The notes: generated from the letters alone by a model not told the origin. Counted from the stretch's first letter, positions 8,869 to 19,009 are shown. The stretch is DNA of 64,000 nt from an uncultured Aquimarina sp. (GCF_947496855.1 NZ_CANMED010000005.1:248001-312000), one strand, 5' to 3'. A program made the numbers and translations.

Positions 8869-9537
8869 ATGGCTAAAACAGCAATCATATTAGGAGCAAC
8901 AGGATTAACTGGAGGAATTCTTTTAAAATCTCTACTTAAAGATAATCGGTATAGCAAAATCAAGTTATTTTCTAGAAAAACTGTGGGAATCTCGCATCCT
9001 AAAATAGAAGAACATTTAATTAATGTACTTCAATTAAATACTATTGCTTCAAATTTTATCGGCAATGAAGTGTTCTGCTGCATTGGAACCACCAACGCTA
9101 AAACTCCAGACAAAGGATTATATCGTAGCATCGATTATGGTATTCCGGTAACAGCAGCTGAACTTTGTAAGCAAAATAACATTAAAACTTTTATAGTGAT
9201 CTCTGCTCTAGGTGCAGATTCAAAAAGTAACGTATTTTATAATCGCACCAAAGGCGAAATGGAAGAAACAGTTTTAACACTGGAAATTCCTAAAACACAT
9301 ATCTTACAACCATCATTAATCGGTGGTAAAAGAGATGAAAAAAGAGTTGGAGAATATTTCTTTAAACAATTGATGAGGATCATTAACCCCTTATTGATTA
9401 GTCCTTTAAAAAAATACAGATCCATTAACCCTGAAACAATCGTTTCCGCCATGGTATGGTTAGCAAATAATGAATTCAATAGAAAAAGAATAGTTTCTGA
9501 TGAAATTAAAGAAATTCATACGAAAAAAGGTTTCTAA
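8869..9537 (+). CDS. NAD(P)H-binding Rossmann protein (atypical SDR, HTATIP2/YbjT-like)
   Basis: A 222-aa cytoplasmic protein with the N-terminal dinucleotide-binding motif ILGATGLTGG (residues 7-16), a second strand ending LFSRK that would contact the NADP phosphate, VFCCIGTT (residues about 70-77), FIVISALGAD, YNRTKGEMEE with the Tyr-x-x-x-Lys pair, and HILQPSLIGG. This matches oxidoreductase HTATIP2-like atypical short-chain dehydrogenases. The substrate is unknown; some relatives are regulators rather than enzymes. It starts at an ATG shortly after a TAAATTTG promoter-like element (8857-8864). Confidence 0.8.
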   Translation: MAKTAIILGATGLTGGILLKSLLKDNRYSKIKLFSRKTVGISHPKIEEHLINVLQLNTIASNFIGNEVFCCIGTTNAKTPDKGLYRSIDYGIPVTAAELCKQNNIKTFIVISALGADSKSNVFYNRTKGEMEETVLTLEIPKTHILQPSLIGGKRDEKRVGEYFFKQLMRIINPLLISPLKKYRSINPETIVSAMVWLANNEFNRKRIVSDEIKEIHTKKGF

Positions 9538-9643
9538 TTGGTTCATATACCGTATCCGTATCTTTCTGAACTTCTATAATTGCTAAATATCCATAACAGC
9601 TTCTACATTTGTTTTAAAATTATAAATCATTAAAAAACAAACA

Positions 9644-10342
9644 ATGAAGTTATTAAAAAACCTCACCCTATTCTTATTAACTTGTATATTAACAACAAGT
9701 CTTGTTGCTCAATCTAATGTAAAATCCTTTAGTTTCAAAAAAGGAGAAATTTTAGATATTCTTCTATTAACTACCAAATCAGACACTAATAAAGATTTTG
9801 ACAAATACAAAAAAACTGTCTTTCCGGTTGGATTAGAAAAAACATATAAACCATTACCTGGATTCGGTATTAAAGAAACTACTCAAGGAAATATTCAACC
9901 TACAAGTTTTATACTCGGGAAATGGAATGACCTAAAAAATCGTGAACAATTTATTGCAGAAATCGAAGAGAAAGTCCCTGATTTTCATATTCAACGTAGA
10001 AACATCTGGTCTTTGTTTAACCTAACCTATTACGAAATGCCAAAAGATATTTCTTTCAAAATAGATAGAAGCAAATACAATGTTGCTACTTCTTACTGGA
10101 AAAAAGATGCTGCCTCTTTTAAAAAATTCACTGAGCTTTGGTTAAAAAAATCAACAGTAAAAGGAGGAAAAAAAATTCTTCAGCTTACCGACGGAAAATC
10201 ACCGGTCGGATATTATCATAACCCCGACTTACTAGTAATCACTCAATGGGAAAGCAAGTCAGCATTTGATGCTTTTTACAAAGAAAACCTTAAAATGAAT
10301 CACAAAGGTGTGTTACATGTAAATCAGTTTGTATTAAACTAG
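9644..10342 (+). CDS. Exported protein with two ferredoxin-like (dimeric alpha/beta barrel type) repeats
   Basis: 232 aa with a clear signal peptide (MKLLKNLTLFLLTCILTTSLVAQ, cut near residue 23). The rest seems to hold two related halves, each with a strand-helix-strand pattern ending in a line like FILGKWNDLKNREQFIAEIE and LLVITQWESKSAFDAFYKEN. That pattern recalls antibiotic monooxygenase/DUF1330-type domains. No catalytic residues can be assigned. It lies upstream of a membrane AraC regulator on the same strand with a hairpin between them, so it may be a target or partner of that regulator (inference). Confidence 0.6.
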   Translation: MKLLKNLTLFLLTCILTTSLVAQSNVKSFSFKKGEILDILLLTTKSDTNKDFDKYKKTVFPVGLEKTYKPLPGFGIKETTQGNIQPTSFILGKWNDLKNREQFIAEIEEKVPDFHIQRRNIWSLFNLTYYEMPKDISFKIDRSKYNVATSYWKKDAASFKKFTELWLKKSTVKGGKKILQLTDGKSPVGYYHNPDLLVITQWESKSAFDAFYKENLKMNHKGVLHVNQFVLN

Positions 10343-10349
10343 TATATTA

Positions 10350-10391
10350 AACCCGATGTATGCTTTAGAATATATTAAGCATCCATCGGGT
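10350..10391 (+). other. Intergenic hairpin before the membrane AraC gene
   Basis: AACCCGATG...CATCGGGT with TATGCTTTA/TTAAGCAT inside makes a long imperfect stem ending 22 nt before the ATG at 10414. No T-tract follows on either strand, so it is not a standard terminator. It may be an mRNA processing or translation-control structure. Confidence 0.45.
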
Positions 10392-10413
10392 AAAAAACCA
10401 GATCATTACGAAT

Positions 10414-11517
10414 ATGCAATCATTCCTAAATCAATTAGTTTATTTCGGATATTTCCAAAGCTTGTTTTTACTGTTTATTTATATTTTTTCTCCTAAAAAA
10501 AGAAAAAGTATCAATAAATATATTGCTTTTTTAGTATTGGTTTTAGCCATAGGATTAAGCGGTCGTATATTATATATCTCTGGATACTTTGGAGACAATT
10601 ATAGATGGGTTATTTTTTCTGAATTCGCAACACTACTGTTTGGTGCTACGATCTACCTATTTACACGATCTAGCTTATTAAACAAGAAGTTTTCGTATAA
10701 AGAATTACTTCATTACATACCCGCTTTGGTATACAACATATTTGTAACTATTGCTTTTATCCTGCCATCTGACATAGTATTACAGGAAAGATTAGAAAGT
10801 GGGGAAAAATTTAGATTTACACTATTTTTTATTGCTATTGGGTTACTATTTAACATCACCTATTGGATTTTAAGTTTTAAGATCTTTCTAAAATTCAGAA
10901 AAGACATCCAGAACGAATTAAGTTATACAGTAAAATCTCGATTTTTTCTGAATTTCCTGATAGCAATAGGAGTCTGTCTATTCTGTTGGTTTAGTATGTT
11001 TATCTACTGGGTGTTGGGATTTCCATTATTAGATAAATCCGCATGGCAGATAATATGGATAAGCATCGCTCTTATTATTCTATTTATTACATTTTATAGT
11101 ATAAAAGAACCTCAATTATTCAGAGTTACCGAGCTAGTAACTCCTAAAAAATATGCGCAATCCAAATTATCAAACCATGAGTTAGACAATTTAAAATCTC
11201 AACTAGAAGGTTTAATGAAGGAAAGAAAACCGTATTTAAACAGAAAGCTTCTTAAATCAGAACTAGCCGAAATGTTAGGCGTAAGTAACCCAGAAATAGC
11301 ACGTTTACTCAATGAGCGTATAGGAATGAATTTCTTTGAATATGTGAATTATTATAGAATCAAAGAATTTATAGTCTTAGCAAAAGAAGATCAAGCTAAA
11401 AACATGACTTTCTTTGGGCTTGCCCAAGAAGCAGGTTTTAATTCTAAAACGACATTTAACAAATCGTTTAAAGATTTAATGCGAACTACACCAAAAGAAT
11501 ATTTTTCTAATCTTTAA
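10414..11517 (+). CDS. AraC-family transcriptional regulator with N-terminal multi-helix membrane domain
   Basis: 367 aa. Residues 1-240 contain about seven hydrophobic helices (e.g. SLFLLFIYIFSP, YIAFLVLVLAIGLSG, IIWISIALIILFITFY). The C-terminal 110 residues form an AraC-type double HTH with LLKSELAEMLGVSNPEIARL, ERIGMNFFEYVNYYRI, GLAQEAGFNSKTTFNKSF and a final TTPKEYF. It is therefore an integral-membrane sensor that binds DNA directly, a layout frequent in Bacteroidota. The ligand is not predictable. The DUF2911 gene follows 23 nt downstream and is probably co-transcribed. Confidence 0.88.
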   Translation: MQSFLNQLVYFGYFQSLFLLFIYIFSPKKRKSINKYIAFLVLVLAIGLSGRILYISGYFGDNYRWVIFSEFATLLFGATIYLFTRSSLLNKKFSYKELLHYIPALVYNIFVTIAFILPSDIVLQERLESGEKFRFTLFFIAIGLLFNITYWILSFKIFLKFRKDIQNELSYTVKSRFFLNFLIAIGVCLFCWFSMFIYWVLGFPLLDKSAWQIIWISIALIILFITFYSIKEPQLFRVTELVTPKKYAQSKLSNHELDNLKSQLEGLMKERKPYLNRKLLKSELAEMLGVSNPEIARLLNERIGMNFFEYVNYYRIKEFIVLAKEDQAKNMTFFGLAQEAGFNSKTTFNKSFKDLMRTTPKEYFSNL

Positions 11518-11540
11518 TCTTATCAAAATTTCAATAAATT

Positions 11541-12374
11541 ATGTTCAAAATATTTTTTATCAGTATTATTACTGTAGTAACAGTTAATGCACAACTTACC
11601 ATTCCTGCACTTAGTCCAACTTCAAAAACTACACAAACCGTTGGATTGACAGAAATCAAAATCGAATACTCCAGACCAAGTAAAAGAGATAGAATTATTT
11701 TTGGGGAAAATGGTATCGTCCCTTATAATGATCTATGGAGAACCGGTGCTAATGCCGCAACTAAGATATCTTTTACCGATGATGTTACCATTTTTGAAAC
11801 AATTATAAAAAAAGGGTCCTATGCTATTCTTACAAAACCAGGAAAAAACACTTGGGAAATATATTTTTACACCTATAAATCTGGCAATTGGAATACCTAT
11901 GTAGATCAAGTACCTATTGCCACTTTTAACGCTAAGCATATCAAATTAAATGAAATTTTAGAAACATTTTTAATCTATATTGATCAAATTACTTTGGATA
12001 GCTCTCAATTGATTTTCGCTTGGGATCAGTTTAAAATTACATTACCACTAAAATTTGATACACATAAAAAGACAATGGTAAGTATCGAAAAAACCATTTC
12101 TGGACCTTCTAATTTTGATTATTTTCAGGCTGCGCTATACCTGCATGAAGCGCAAACAGATTTAGATAAAGCTTTGGCTTATATTCAAAAAGTTACAAAA
12201 GCTGAAAACCCATTGTTTTTTCAGGTGTATAGAGAATCATTAATCCTAGCCGATCTTGATAAAAAACCAGAAGCTATAGTAGCTGCTAAAAGGTCTTTGG
12301 AATTATCCAAAAAAGAAAAAAATAAAGATTTTATCAGATTAAATGAGAAAAACATCAAAAAATGGTCTCGATAA
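11541..12374 (+). CDS. DUF2911 domain protein, exported
   Basis: 277 aa with a short signal peptide ending near VNAQ (residue 18). The following ~150 residues match the DUF2911 pattern common in Bacteroidota: VGLTEIKIEYSRPSKRDRIIFG, NDLWRTGANAATKISF, GSYAILTKPG and W-rich strands. The C-terminal part (about 190-277) is helical with TPR-like features (YFQAALYLHEAQTDLDKALAY). The function of DUF2911 is unknown; the protein should be periplasmic. It lies 23 nt behind the membrane AraC regulator. Confidence 0.85.
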   Translation: MFKIFFISIITVVTVNAQLTIPALSPTSKTTQTVGLTEIKIEYSRPSKRDRIIFGENGIVPYNDLWRTGANAATKISFTDDVTIFETIIKKGSYAILTKPGKNTWEIYFYTYKSGNWNTYVDQVPIATFNAKHIKLNEILETFLIYIDQITLDSSQLIFAWDQFKITLPLKFDTHKKTMVSIEKTISGPSNFDYFQAALYLHEAQTDLDKALAYIQKVTKAENPLFFQVYRESLILADLDKKPEAIVAAKRSLELSKKEKNKDFIRLNEKNIKKWSR

Positions 12375-12455
12375 AATCATTTTGTAGATTCAAGATATTA
12401 GATTTGAAAAATACAATATTTTGAATCTACATTTAAAAAAAATCAAGTATTATAA

Positions 12456-12926
12456 ATGATTGAAATAGAACGCAAATTTTTAGTTACATCTGAGATCTAT
12501 AAGCAAGAAGCTAAAAAAAGTACTAGTATCGTGCAAGGATTTCTAAATACTGATCCTGAAAGAACGGTTAGAATTCGAATTAAAGGAAAGCAGGCTTTTA
12601 TAACTGTAAAAGGTATTGGCAATACGTCAGGTACTACACGCTTTGAATGGGAAAAGGAAATCCCTATTAATGAAGCAGAAGCACTTATAAAAATTTGCGA
12701 AATAGGAGTTATCGAAAAAAGAAGGTATGAGATTTCATCCGGGAATCATATCATCGAAGTAGATGAGTTTTTTGAAGAAAACAAAGGATTAACTATTGCA
12801 GAAATTGAATTGAGCGATGAGAATGAAACTTTCATAAAACCTAATTGGTTAGGAAAAGAAGTTACGGGAGATGCGAGGTATTATAATTCTCAATTAAGTA
12901 AATACCCTTTTAGAAACTGGAATTAA
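12456..12926 (+). CDS. CYTH domain protein (probable inorganic triphosphatase)
   Basis: 156 aa starting MIEIERKFLV, which carries the ExExK signature (EIERK) of the CYTH superfamily. The rest follows the triphosphate-tunnel pattern with alternating charged strands: RTVRIRIKGKQAFITVKG, RFEWEKEIP, IEKRRYEI, IEVDEFFEEN and LTIAEIELSDE. Such single-domain bacterial CYTH proteins usually hydrolyse inorganic triphosphate; a class IV adenylate cyclase is the less likely alternative. Cytoplasmic. It is preceded by an 80-base AT-rich spacer and transcribed alone. Confidence 0.88.
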   Translation: MIEIERKFLVTSEIYKQEAKKSTSIVQGFLNTDPERTVRIRIKGKQAFITVKGIGNTSGTTRFEWEKEIPINEAEALIKICEIGVIEKRRYEISSGNHIIEVDEFFEENKGLTIAEIELSDENETFIKPNWLGKEVTGDARYYNSQLSKYPFRNWN

Positions 12927-13213
12927 AATCTTTAAAAAATACTTTCAGAAAGTAATATAGTAAAACTCACAATTAAATGTTATTTTTTGTTGGGTCATAA
13001 ATCTTAATAAAAAATCAATTCTTCATAAATTGTTTACTTTTTTTTTAAAAAAGCAAAAATTCCCCATAAAAATCTCTTCCAAAATAAGAAATATTTAAAA
13101 AAGAGTCTTAGAAAATAGCAGTACTTGAATTAACATATTCTTTGCATTTTTCCTATGTTAACCTAAGTGATATTTCCCGTCTAACACTTCTTATTAACCT
13201 AAAAACATATTTC

Positions 13214-14119
13214 ATGTTACACAAATCAATAATGCGCTACATTTTAGGGCTTATGCTATTTTGCCCACTTTTTACTGCAATTGCTCAATTTCCGATCAAT
13301 GGATTTTACTCTGAAAAAAAGACATTGACTGTTGCTCCAAGTTATTCTTACAAAAGTTATGATCAATTCTATCGAGGTTCTGAATTATCAGAAGGAAATC
13401 CTGCTGGATTAGGAGATATTTCCTCCTATATTTTTTCTTTGTATGCTTCTTATACGGTAAATGATTGGTTATCTACTGTTGTAACATTGCCATATATCAC
13501 TACCAAAAGTCAGGATGGCGTTCTTGATCCGGTACTGGAAACAGATGGCGTAGATGGTCTTCAGGACTTAGGAGTTTTTGCTAAAGCAAAGATTTTAGAG
13601 AAATCATTAAACTCTAGTTCTAAAGTAACGTTGGGAGGTGCGGCAGGAATCACATTTCCAGTAAGTAATTATGAAGGAGCCGGTGTGCTCTCTTTAGGAA
13701 ATCAAGCAACCACTATCAATGGTGCAGTAATCTTACATTACATCAGTTCGCTTAACATTTTTACAGAAGTTCAAGTAGGATATAGTAATCGAGATAGTAA
13801 GGATTTTGACATTCCCAATGCTATATTATATGGATTCAAATTAGGATACTATAATCCATTCTTTTACATCCACGCTAATTTAGAGATACAGGACTCCATG
13901 TCTGGATTAGATATTGGAACACCCGAATTTGCAGAAGCAGGAGGTCCTAACATACTTCCAGAAACCGAAGTAGATTTCACAAATCTTTCTTTTAATTTAT
14001 ATATTCCCATATATAAAAACAAGCTAGGTGTTTCTACAGGATATACAAACACTTTAGATGGACGTAATTTTAGTAAAGAATCTGCATTAAGTTTCGGCTT
14101 GGTATATTCTTCATTATAA
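13214..14119 (+). CDS. Outer-membrane beta-barrel protein, transporter-like
   Basis: About 301 aa from the ATG at 13214, chosen because it gives a normal signal peptide ending LFTAIAQ; ATG at 13232 is also possible, while an upstream TTG at 13142 would add an unlikely leader. The mature part is rich in alternating beta strands with aromatic ends (SYIFSLYASYTVNDWLSTV, LGDQ-like loops, FNLYIPIYKNKLGVSTGY) and closes with ALSFGLVYSSL, typical of outer-membrane barrels of the MetA/phenol-pathway transporter type. Substrate unknown. A strong bidirectional terminator follows. Confidence 0.75.
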   Translation: MLHKSIMRYILGLMLFCPLFTAIAQFPINGFYSEKKTLTVAPSYSYKSYDQFYRGSELSEGNPAGLGDISSYIFSLYASYTVNDWLSTVVTLPYITTKSQDGVLDPVLETDGVDGLQDLGVFAKAKILEKSLNSSSKVTLGGAAGITFPVSNYEGAGVLSLGNQATTINGAVILHYISSLNIFTEVQVGYSNRDSKDFDIPNAILYGFKLGYYNPFFYIHANLEIQDSMSGLDIGTPEFAEAGGPNILPETEVDFTNLSFNLYIPIYKNKLGVSTGYTNTLDGRNFSKESALSFGLVYSSL

Positions 14120-14133
14120 CTATTTCTAAATTA

Positions 14134-14174
14134 AAAAGCAGCCATAGAATTGTAATTATTCTATGGCTGCTTTT
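14134..14174. terminator. Bidirectional terminator between convergent genes
   Basis: AAAAGCAGCCATAGAAT (14134-14150) pairs perfectly over 17 bp with 14158-14174, with a 7-base loop. A and T runs flank the stem, serving the plus-strand barrel gene and the minus-strand pbpC gene. Confidence 0.85.
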
Positions 14175-14180
14175 ATGATA

Positions 14181-16544
14181 TTATTCTTTGATTTCTATCA
14201 TCCTTTGCAATTCATTACCCTTTTCATCCAAAACAGTAATAAGGTGTTCTCCGGGCGCTGGTTTTACAGCCATTTCGTGAAACTGTTTGGTCACACCTAC
14301 AAATTGATTATCTATATACCAGAACACCCTTGTTTCTGCCTGAGTATGTGCTATTTTCAGAATTACTTCATTTGTTTTTCCATCAAAGCCTTTTGGTAAA
14401 TAGACACTACTATTACCTTTGGGAAAAATAAAATCCATACTACCTACAGATTCCTTTATACAATCAGATCGATATGAAGGCAAGGATCTATAATCGGCAT
14501 TTTTAGTTTTAAAGTAATATTCCTGTAAAGGAGGCAATACAAACCAAGGTTCATGAATCATCGTATCTACCGATTCACAAGAAGAATTCACCCTATATTG
14601 TTTTGTGGGGTCTAAATGCACTAGTTGATGATATGGACAAGGTTTTCCCTTAGTTCCAGCGGTAGGAATATACATTTCCTTACTCGGACATTCTTTTCCA
14701 GCTAAAAACCCACTTTTGGTACAAACATCTACTTGTACCAAATCATCATATGGAACAGGAAACCATTTAGAATTAGGTAATAAATTAATTACATCAAACA
14801 AAACAGGTGCCGCCGAGTTTAATCCTGTGAGTTCCGGTCTTCCTTCCCCATCTGCATTACCAACCCAAACACCTATCACATAATCTTTACTCGCACCGAC
14901 TGCCCAGGCATCTCGATTACCGAAACTAGTTCCTGTTTTCCAAGCAATTTCTCTTGATGAATCGTAAAACTCCCAAGATTCATCTCCTTGCGGACGATTC
15001 ACTTTTTTCATAGCCTCAAAAGTTAACCAAATACTTCCTGCTCCAAATATTGGTTTTTGTTTTACTTTTTTACCAAAATCAACCTTTTTGTCAGCAAGAA
15101 TTACAGGTTCTGTAAATTCATTTGTAAAATATTCACTTGAGGTATTTTCGTAATGATTTAATGTTCCAGCAAATCCAGCATACGTTTTACATAAATCCCA
15201 AAGATTTCCTTCGGCACCACCAACAATTAGTGATAATCCATAATGATCTGCGCTATATGAAAGATCGCTAATTCTAAAAGCATGTAACTCATCTCTAAAT
15301 CGCTGTAATCCATATTTTTGCAGTAATCTAACTGCAGGTATATTTAATGACCTTGCCAAAGCTCTATTCGCAGGAACGGCCCCGCTAAAGGTTTCATCAT
15401 AATTCATAGGAGCATATCCTGCTATAACTGTAGGCACATCAGAAACCAATTGTTCTGGTAATAATTCGCCTTTATCCATCATAGCAGCATACAATAATGG
15501 CTTTAGCGTGCTTCCTGTACTTCTACCCGCTTGAATGATATCCACATCTTTTTGATGTGTCTTGTCTGTTGGTGTATTACCAACATAACTTAAAACCTCT
15601 CTGGTTTTTATGTCTAACACTAGAACCGCCATGTTATATACTTCATTTTGACGTAAAATATTATAGTGCCTTTTTACTTGTTGATTTACCTGCTGTTGTA
15701 ATGATGCATCAATCGTAGTTTGTAATCGTTGTCCATTATTCTTTCTAGCCAATCGATCTAATAAGTGAGGGGTGGTTTGCGGAAGACTATATGGTTTTTG
15801 AGGTAATGATTCACTTATAGATACATCGTAGGTTATAGAATCAATTGTTTTCTGTTCTAATAATGTTTTAAGTAATCGGTTTCTTTTTTCTAATAGTTTT
15901 AGTTGGTTTTTTCCTGGATAAATTAGTGAAGGAGCATTTGGTAAAACGGCAAGCGTAGCACTTTCTGACCAAGATAATTGGTAGGCAGGAAGGCCAAAAT
16001 ATCTCCACGAAGCCATATCAATACCTACTACATTTCCACCGAAAGGCGCATGAGAAGCATAAAGTTTTAAAATTTCTTCTTTAGAAGTTCCTAATTCCAG
16101 TCTTATAGAGAGAATTAGTTCAATTAATTTTTCAAAATAGGTTCGTTTTTGTCCTTTTCTAGCTAATCGTATTACCTGCTGTGTAATGGTACTACCTCCT
16201 CGAACAACTTTTCCTGCTTTTATATTTTCACTAACAGCCTCTATCATAGAAACCGGATTGAATCCAACATGTCTATAAAATTGTTGATCCTCAAATGCTA
16301 GAATACAGTGTTTAAATTTATCTGGGACACTATCCGTTTCTGGAAACCTCCACTGTCCATCCAAAGCAATTTTAGCGCCTAGTAACTCACCGTTTCTAGT
16401 TTCGATTACTGTTGCTGTGGGATCATCAAACAATGGCTTGGGTAATGAGAAATAATACAAAACCATCAATACCGAAATAATGACAAACCTCTTAGGGCGT
16501 TTTTTTAAATAATTTTTAATAGTATTCAACACTATCGTTAACAA
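14181..16544 (-). CDS. pbpC: Penicillin-binding protein 1C (bifunctional peptidoglycan synthase)
   Basis: 787 aa. An N-terminal membrane anchor (about 19-33) is followed by a glycosyltransferase-51 domain (about 50-230) with EDQQFYRHVG, GGSTITQQVIRL and the catalytic Glu in the first motif. A transpeptidase domain comes next with STLK (GRSTGSTLKPLLYA), SLN (RSLNIPA) and KTG (WKTGTSFG), then the C-terminal Ig-like PBP1C domain. It polymerises glycan strands and crosslinks peptides in the periplasm. In most Bacteroidota and in E. coli pbpC sits beside an alpha-2-macroglobulin gene. Here that gene lies about 14 kb away (30429-35957) on the same strand. Confidence 0.95.
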   Translation of the reverse strand: MLTIVLNTIKNYLKKRPKRFVIISVLMVLYYFSLPKPLFDDPTATVIETRNGELLGAKIALDGQWRFPETDSVPDKFKHCILAFEDQQFYRHVGFNPVSMIEAVSENIKAGKVVRGGSTITQQVIRLARKGQKRTYFEKLIELILSIRLELGTSKEEILKLYASHAPFGGNVVGIDMASWRYFGLPAYQLSWSESATLAVLPNAPSLIYPGKNQLKLLEKRNRLLKTLLEQKTIDSITYDVSISESLPQKPYSLPQTTPHLLDRLARKNNGQRLQTTIDASLQQQVNQQVKRHYNILRQNEVYNMAVLVLDIKTREVLSYVGNTPTDKTHQKDVDIIQAGRSTGSTLKPLLYAAMMDKGELLPEQLVSDVPTVIAGYAPMNYDETFSGAVPANRALARSLNIPAVRLLQKYGLQRFRDELHAFRISDLSYSADHYGLSLIVGGAEGNLWDLCKTYAGFAGTLNHYENTSSEYFTNEFTEPVILADKKVDFGKKVKQKPIFGAGSIWLTFEAMKKVNRPQGDESWEFYDSSREIAWKTGTSFGNRDAWAVGASKDYVIGVWVGNADGEGRPELTGLNSAAPVLFDVINLLPNSKWFPVPYDDLVQVDVCTKSGFLAGKECPSKEMYIPTAGTKGKPCPYHQLVHLDPTKQYRVNSSCESVDTMIHEPWFVLPPLQEYYFKTKNADYRSLPSYRSDCIKESVGSMDFIFPKGNSSVYLPKGFDGKTNEVILKIAHTQAETRVFWYIDNQFVGVTKQFHEMAVKPAPGEHLITVLDEKGNELQRMIEIKE

Positions 16545-16789
16545 TTAATATATTTAGACAATGGTACTAAAATTTATGTAATTAAAAGATTCTTTATAAT
16601 CTTTGAAAAAATTCCTTTGATACATTTTTCTTTCTTAATTTTAACAAAAAAAGATATAAATTCCCTAACTTATCACTTTTTTGCATTTATCAGGTATTAT
16701 TCTTCACACGAATCCTTTTGATAATAACAATTACTGCAAGTAAGCATCTGTAAATTTAAGGTCTGTTATCCATTTGATAAAATCGTTTT

Positions 16790-19009
16790 GTGTTGAAAAA
16801 ATATTATTTTCTATTTATAGTTTTTATTTCCTATTCTTCTTTATCACAGGAAAATGTTTCTTTTGAAAAAAATGACAGCATCAATTATTTATTAAAAACT
16901 GCAGAAGAGTTAAGCTACAAAAATGATATGTATAAGGCTTTAGAATATGCATTTAAAGCTGTTAGTTATGCACACGAAGTACAAGATAATTATTACATAT
17001 CGAGCTCTTATATGATGATGGGCACAATTCAATATGAAATTATAGATTACAAAAGCGCTAAAAAAAACCTATTGAAATCTTTAGAATACACAGAAAAAAC
17101 AAAAGATAAAATACTCCTACCTGGCATACTACATAGTCTCGCTAATATATATTATGACGACAATCAGGATTACAAAAATGCTTTGATTTATTACAAAAGA
17201 GCACTAGAACTAACTAATAAAAAACGCTATCCAGATAACTATCAGATTACTTTACATAATTTGATATGGACCTATATGGATCTGAATAGATTTAACGAAG
17301 CAAAACCTTATCTTAAAAAAGCAGATAGTATTGAAAAAACAATTCCGGATAGCTTACAAGTGGATAGGAGTTCCTTGTTTCTTCTTAAAGCAAGAGATTA
17401 TGCTAATAATAAAGAAATCAATAAAGCTGAAGACGCTTTTAATGAGTCTTTTAAGCAATTAGAAAAAGAAAGCTACTGGGTTAAAGGTAAAAGTTATTTT
17501 TATGACTACAGATCACAAATGTATGAGGATATAGGAGACTATTTCAAAGCTGCACAGGATCTTAAAAAATTATTAAAAAATGAACGTAAAGTTTTTGAAA
17601 ACGCCAAAACCAAAAATGAGGAAATTGCAAAGTTCAGATTTAAGGTAGATGAATATGAAAGAGAGCTTGAGGCAGCCAAAAGGGAAAAGGCCTTGTTACT
17701 AGATATTGATAAAAACAATAAAATCATTATTTTCATCTCCTCCGCAGCTTTATTACTATTGATTGGAGTATTATTTTTCTATTTTAGAGCCTACCGATCT
17801 AAGAAAAAAATTAGTGAAATTCTTGAAGTAAAGAATACAGAACTTTATGAAGCTAAAGCTCAAGCCGAACAACTAAGTAAGATTAAATCACAATTTATCT
17901 CTACAATTAGTCACGAACTAAGAACCCCATTGTACGGCGTTGTTGGTATTTCGTCAATTTTATTAGAAAATAGCACTAAATCAGAAAAAGATAAAAAATT
18001 AATAGACTCATTAAAGTTTTCTGCGGATTATTTGCTCGATTTAGTTAATAAAGTATTAAAAATAAGCAAAATAGACTCGGAAGAAAAAGAACTTATTAAA
18101 ACGCCTACTGATCTATTTTCTTTATCTCAAAACATTATACAATCCTTTGAATACCAAGCTCATAAAAAGGATAATGAATTAATTCTAGAACATAATCATA
18201 ATATCCCTAAACTAGTTAATATTGATGCATTACGAATATCAGAAGTTCTAATTAACTTAATAGGTAATGCTATTAAATTTACGGATAAAGGAAAAATATG
18301 GCTCAGAATAAAACAGTTATCTATAGATACCGAAATTGTAAGGATTCGTTATGAGGTAGAAGATACCGGTGTAGGAGTACCAGACGACCAAAAAGAATAT
18401 ATATTTGAAGAGTTTTCTCAAATAGGTAGTGTATATGACAATAAGCAAGGAACTGGTTTAGGGTTATCTATTGTTAAAAATCTGGTTCAGGTAATGGATA
18501 GCCAGATTCATTTCAAAAGTAAAAAAGGTGTAGGTTCTACCTTTTATTTTGATTTGGACTTAGAAATTTTGGATAGTCTGAAGAATACAGAAGATGACTC
18601 ATCATTCTCAGAAAAGACAGACAGTATATCTGCAAAAATTCTTGTTGCAGAAGACAATAAGGTAAATCAATTAGTGACTAAAAACCTATTAAAAAATATT
18701 GGTTGTGATTGTACGATGGTAGAAAACGGATACGAAGCCGTTCAAATTTTGAAGAAACAAACTTTCGATTTAGTTCTAATGGATATTAATATGCCTGTCC
18801 TAGATGGTATGCAGGCAACGTTACAAATTCGGGAGTTTGATAAAATCACTCCTATTATTGCATTGACTGCTTCGGAATTAAGTGAAGTAGGAGATGAATG
18901 TAAAAAAGCAGGCATGGATGACCTAATTAATAAACCATTAAATAAAAACGATCTTAAAGATGCAATCCACAAAAATTTAATCGTTCATGGTTCTAAAAGC
19001 GAAATATAA
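16790..19009 (+). CDS. TPR hybrid histidine kinase with receiver domain (copy 1)
   Basis: 739 aa. Order: signal peptide (to about LSQ, residue 22), TPR repeats (about 30-265), a transmembrane helix (about 312-330, IIFISSAALLLLIGVLFFYF), a coiled linker, an HisKA dimerisation domain with STISHELRTPLYGV (His375), an ATPase domain with NLIGNAIKFTDKG, EDTGVGVP and GTGLGLSIVK, and a C-terminal receiver domain with ILVAEDN, LVLMDINMPVLDG (Asp665) and the Lys in NKPLNK. A periplasmic TPR sensor thus drives a phosphorelay. No ATG is available; GTG 16790 or TTG 16793 starts it. A close paralogue follows in tandem. No partner HPt or response regulator with a DNA-binding domain is nearby. Confidence 0.92.
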   Translation: MLKKYYFLFIVFISYSSLSQENVSFEKNDSINYLLKTAEELSYKNDMYKALEYAFKAVSYAHEVQDNYYISSSYMMMGTIQYEIIDYKSAKKNLLKSLEYTEKTKDKILLPGILHSLANIYYDDNQDYKNALIYYKRALELTNKKRYPDNYQITLHNLIWTYMDLNRFNEAKPYLKKADSIEKTIPDSLQVDRSSLFLLKARDYANNKEINKAEDAFNESFKQLEKESYWVKGKSYFYDYRSQMYEDIGDYFKAAQDLKKLLKNERKVFENAKTKNEEIAKFRFKVDEYERELEAAKREKALLLDIDKNNKIIIFISSAALLLLIGVLFFYFRAYRSKKKISEILEVKNTELYEAKAQAEQLSKIKSQFISTISHELRTPLYGVVGISSILLENSTKSEKDKKLIDSLKFSADYLLDLVNKVLKISKIDSEEKELIKTPTDLFSLSQNIIQSFEYQAHKKDNELILEHNHNIPKLVNIDALRISEVLINLIGNAIKFTDKGKIWLRIKQLSIDTEIVRIRYEVEDTGVGVPDDQKEYIFEEFSQIGSVYDNKQGTGLGLSIVKNLVQVMDSQIHFKSKKGVGSTFYFDLDLEILDSLKNTEDDSSFSEKTDSISAKILVAEDNKVNQLVTKNLLKNIGCDCTMVENGYEAVQILKKQTFDLVLMDINMPVLDGMQATLQIREFDKITPIIALTASELSEVGDECKKAGMDDLINKPLNKNDLKDAIHKNLIVHGSKSEI

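Noticed and set aside
10350..10391. Hairpin after the exported two-repeat protein as a rho-independent terminator
   Set aside because: It lacks a U-tract on either strand; kept only as a structure of unknown role.
13142..13213. TTG start at 13142 for the outer-membrane barrel
   Set aside because: It would put 24 extra residues before a normal signal peptide; ATG at 13214 fits better.
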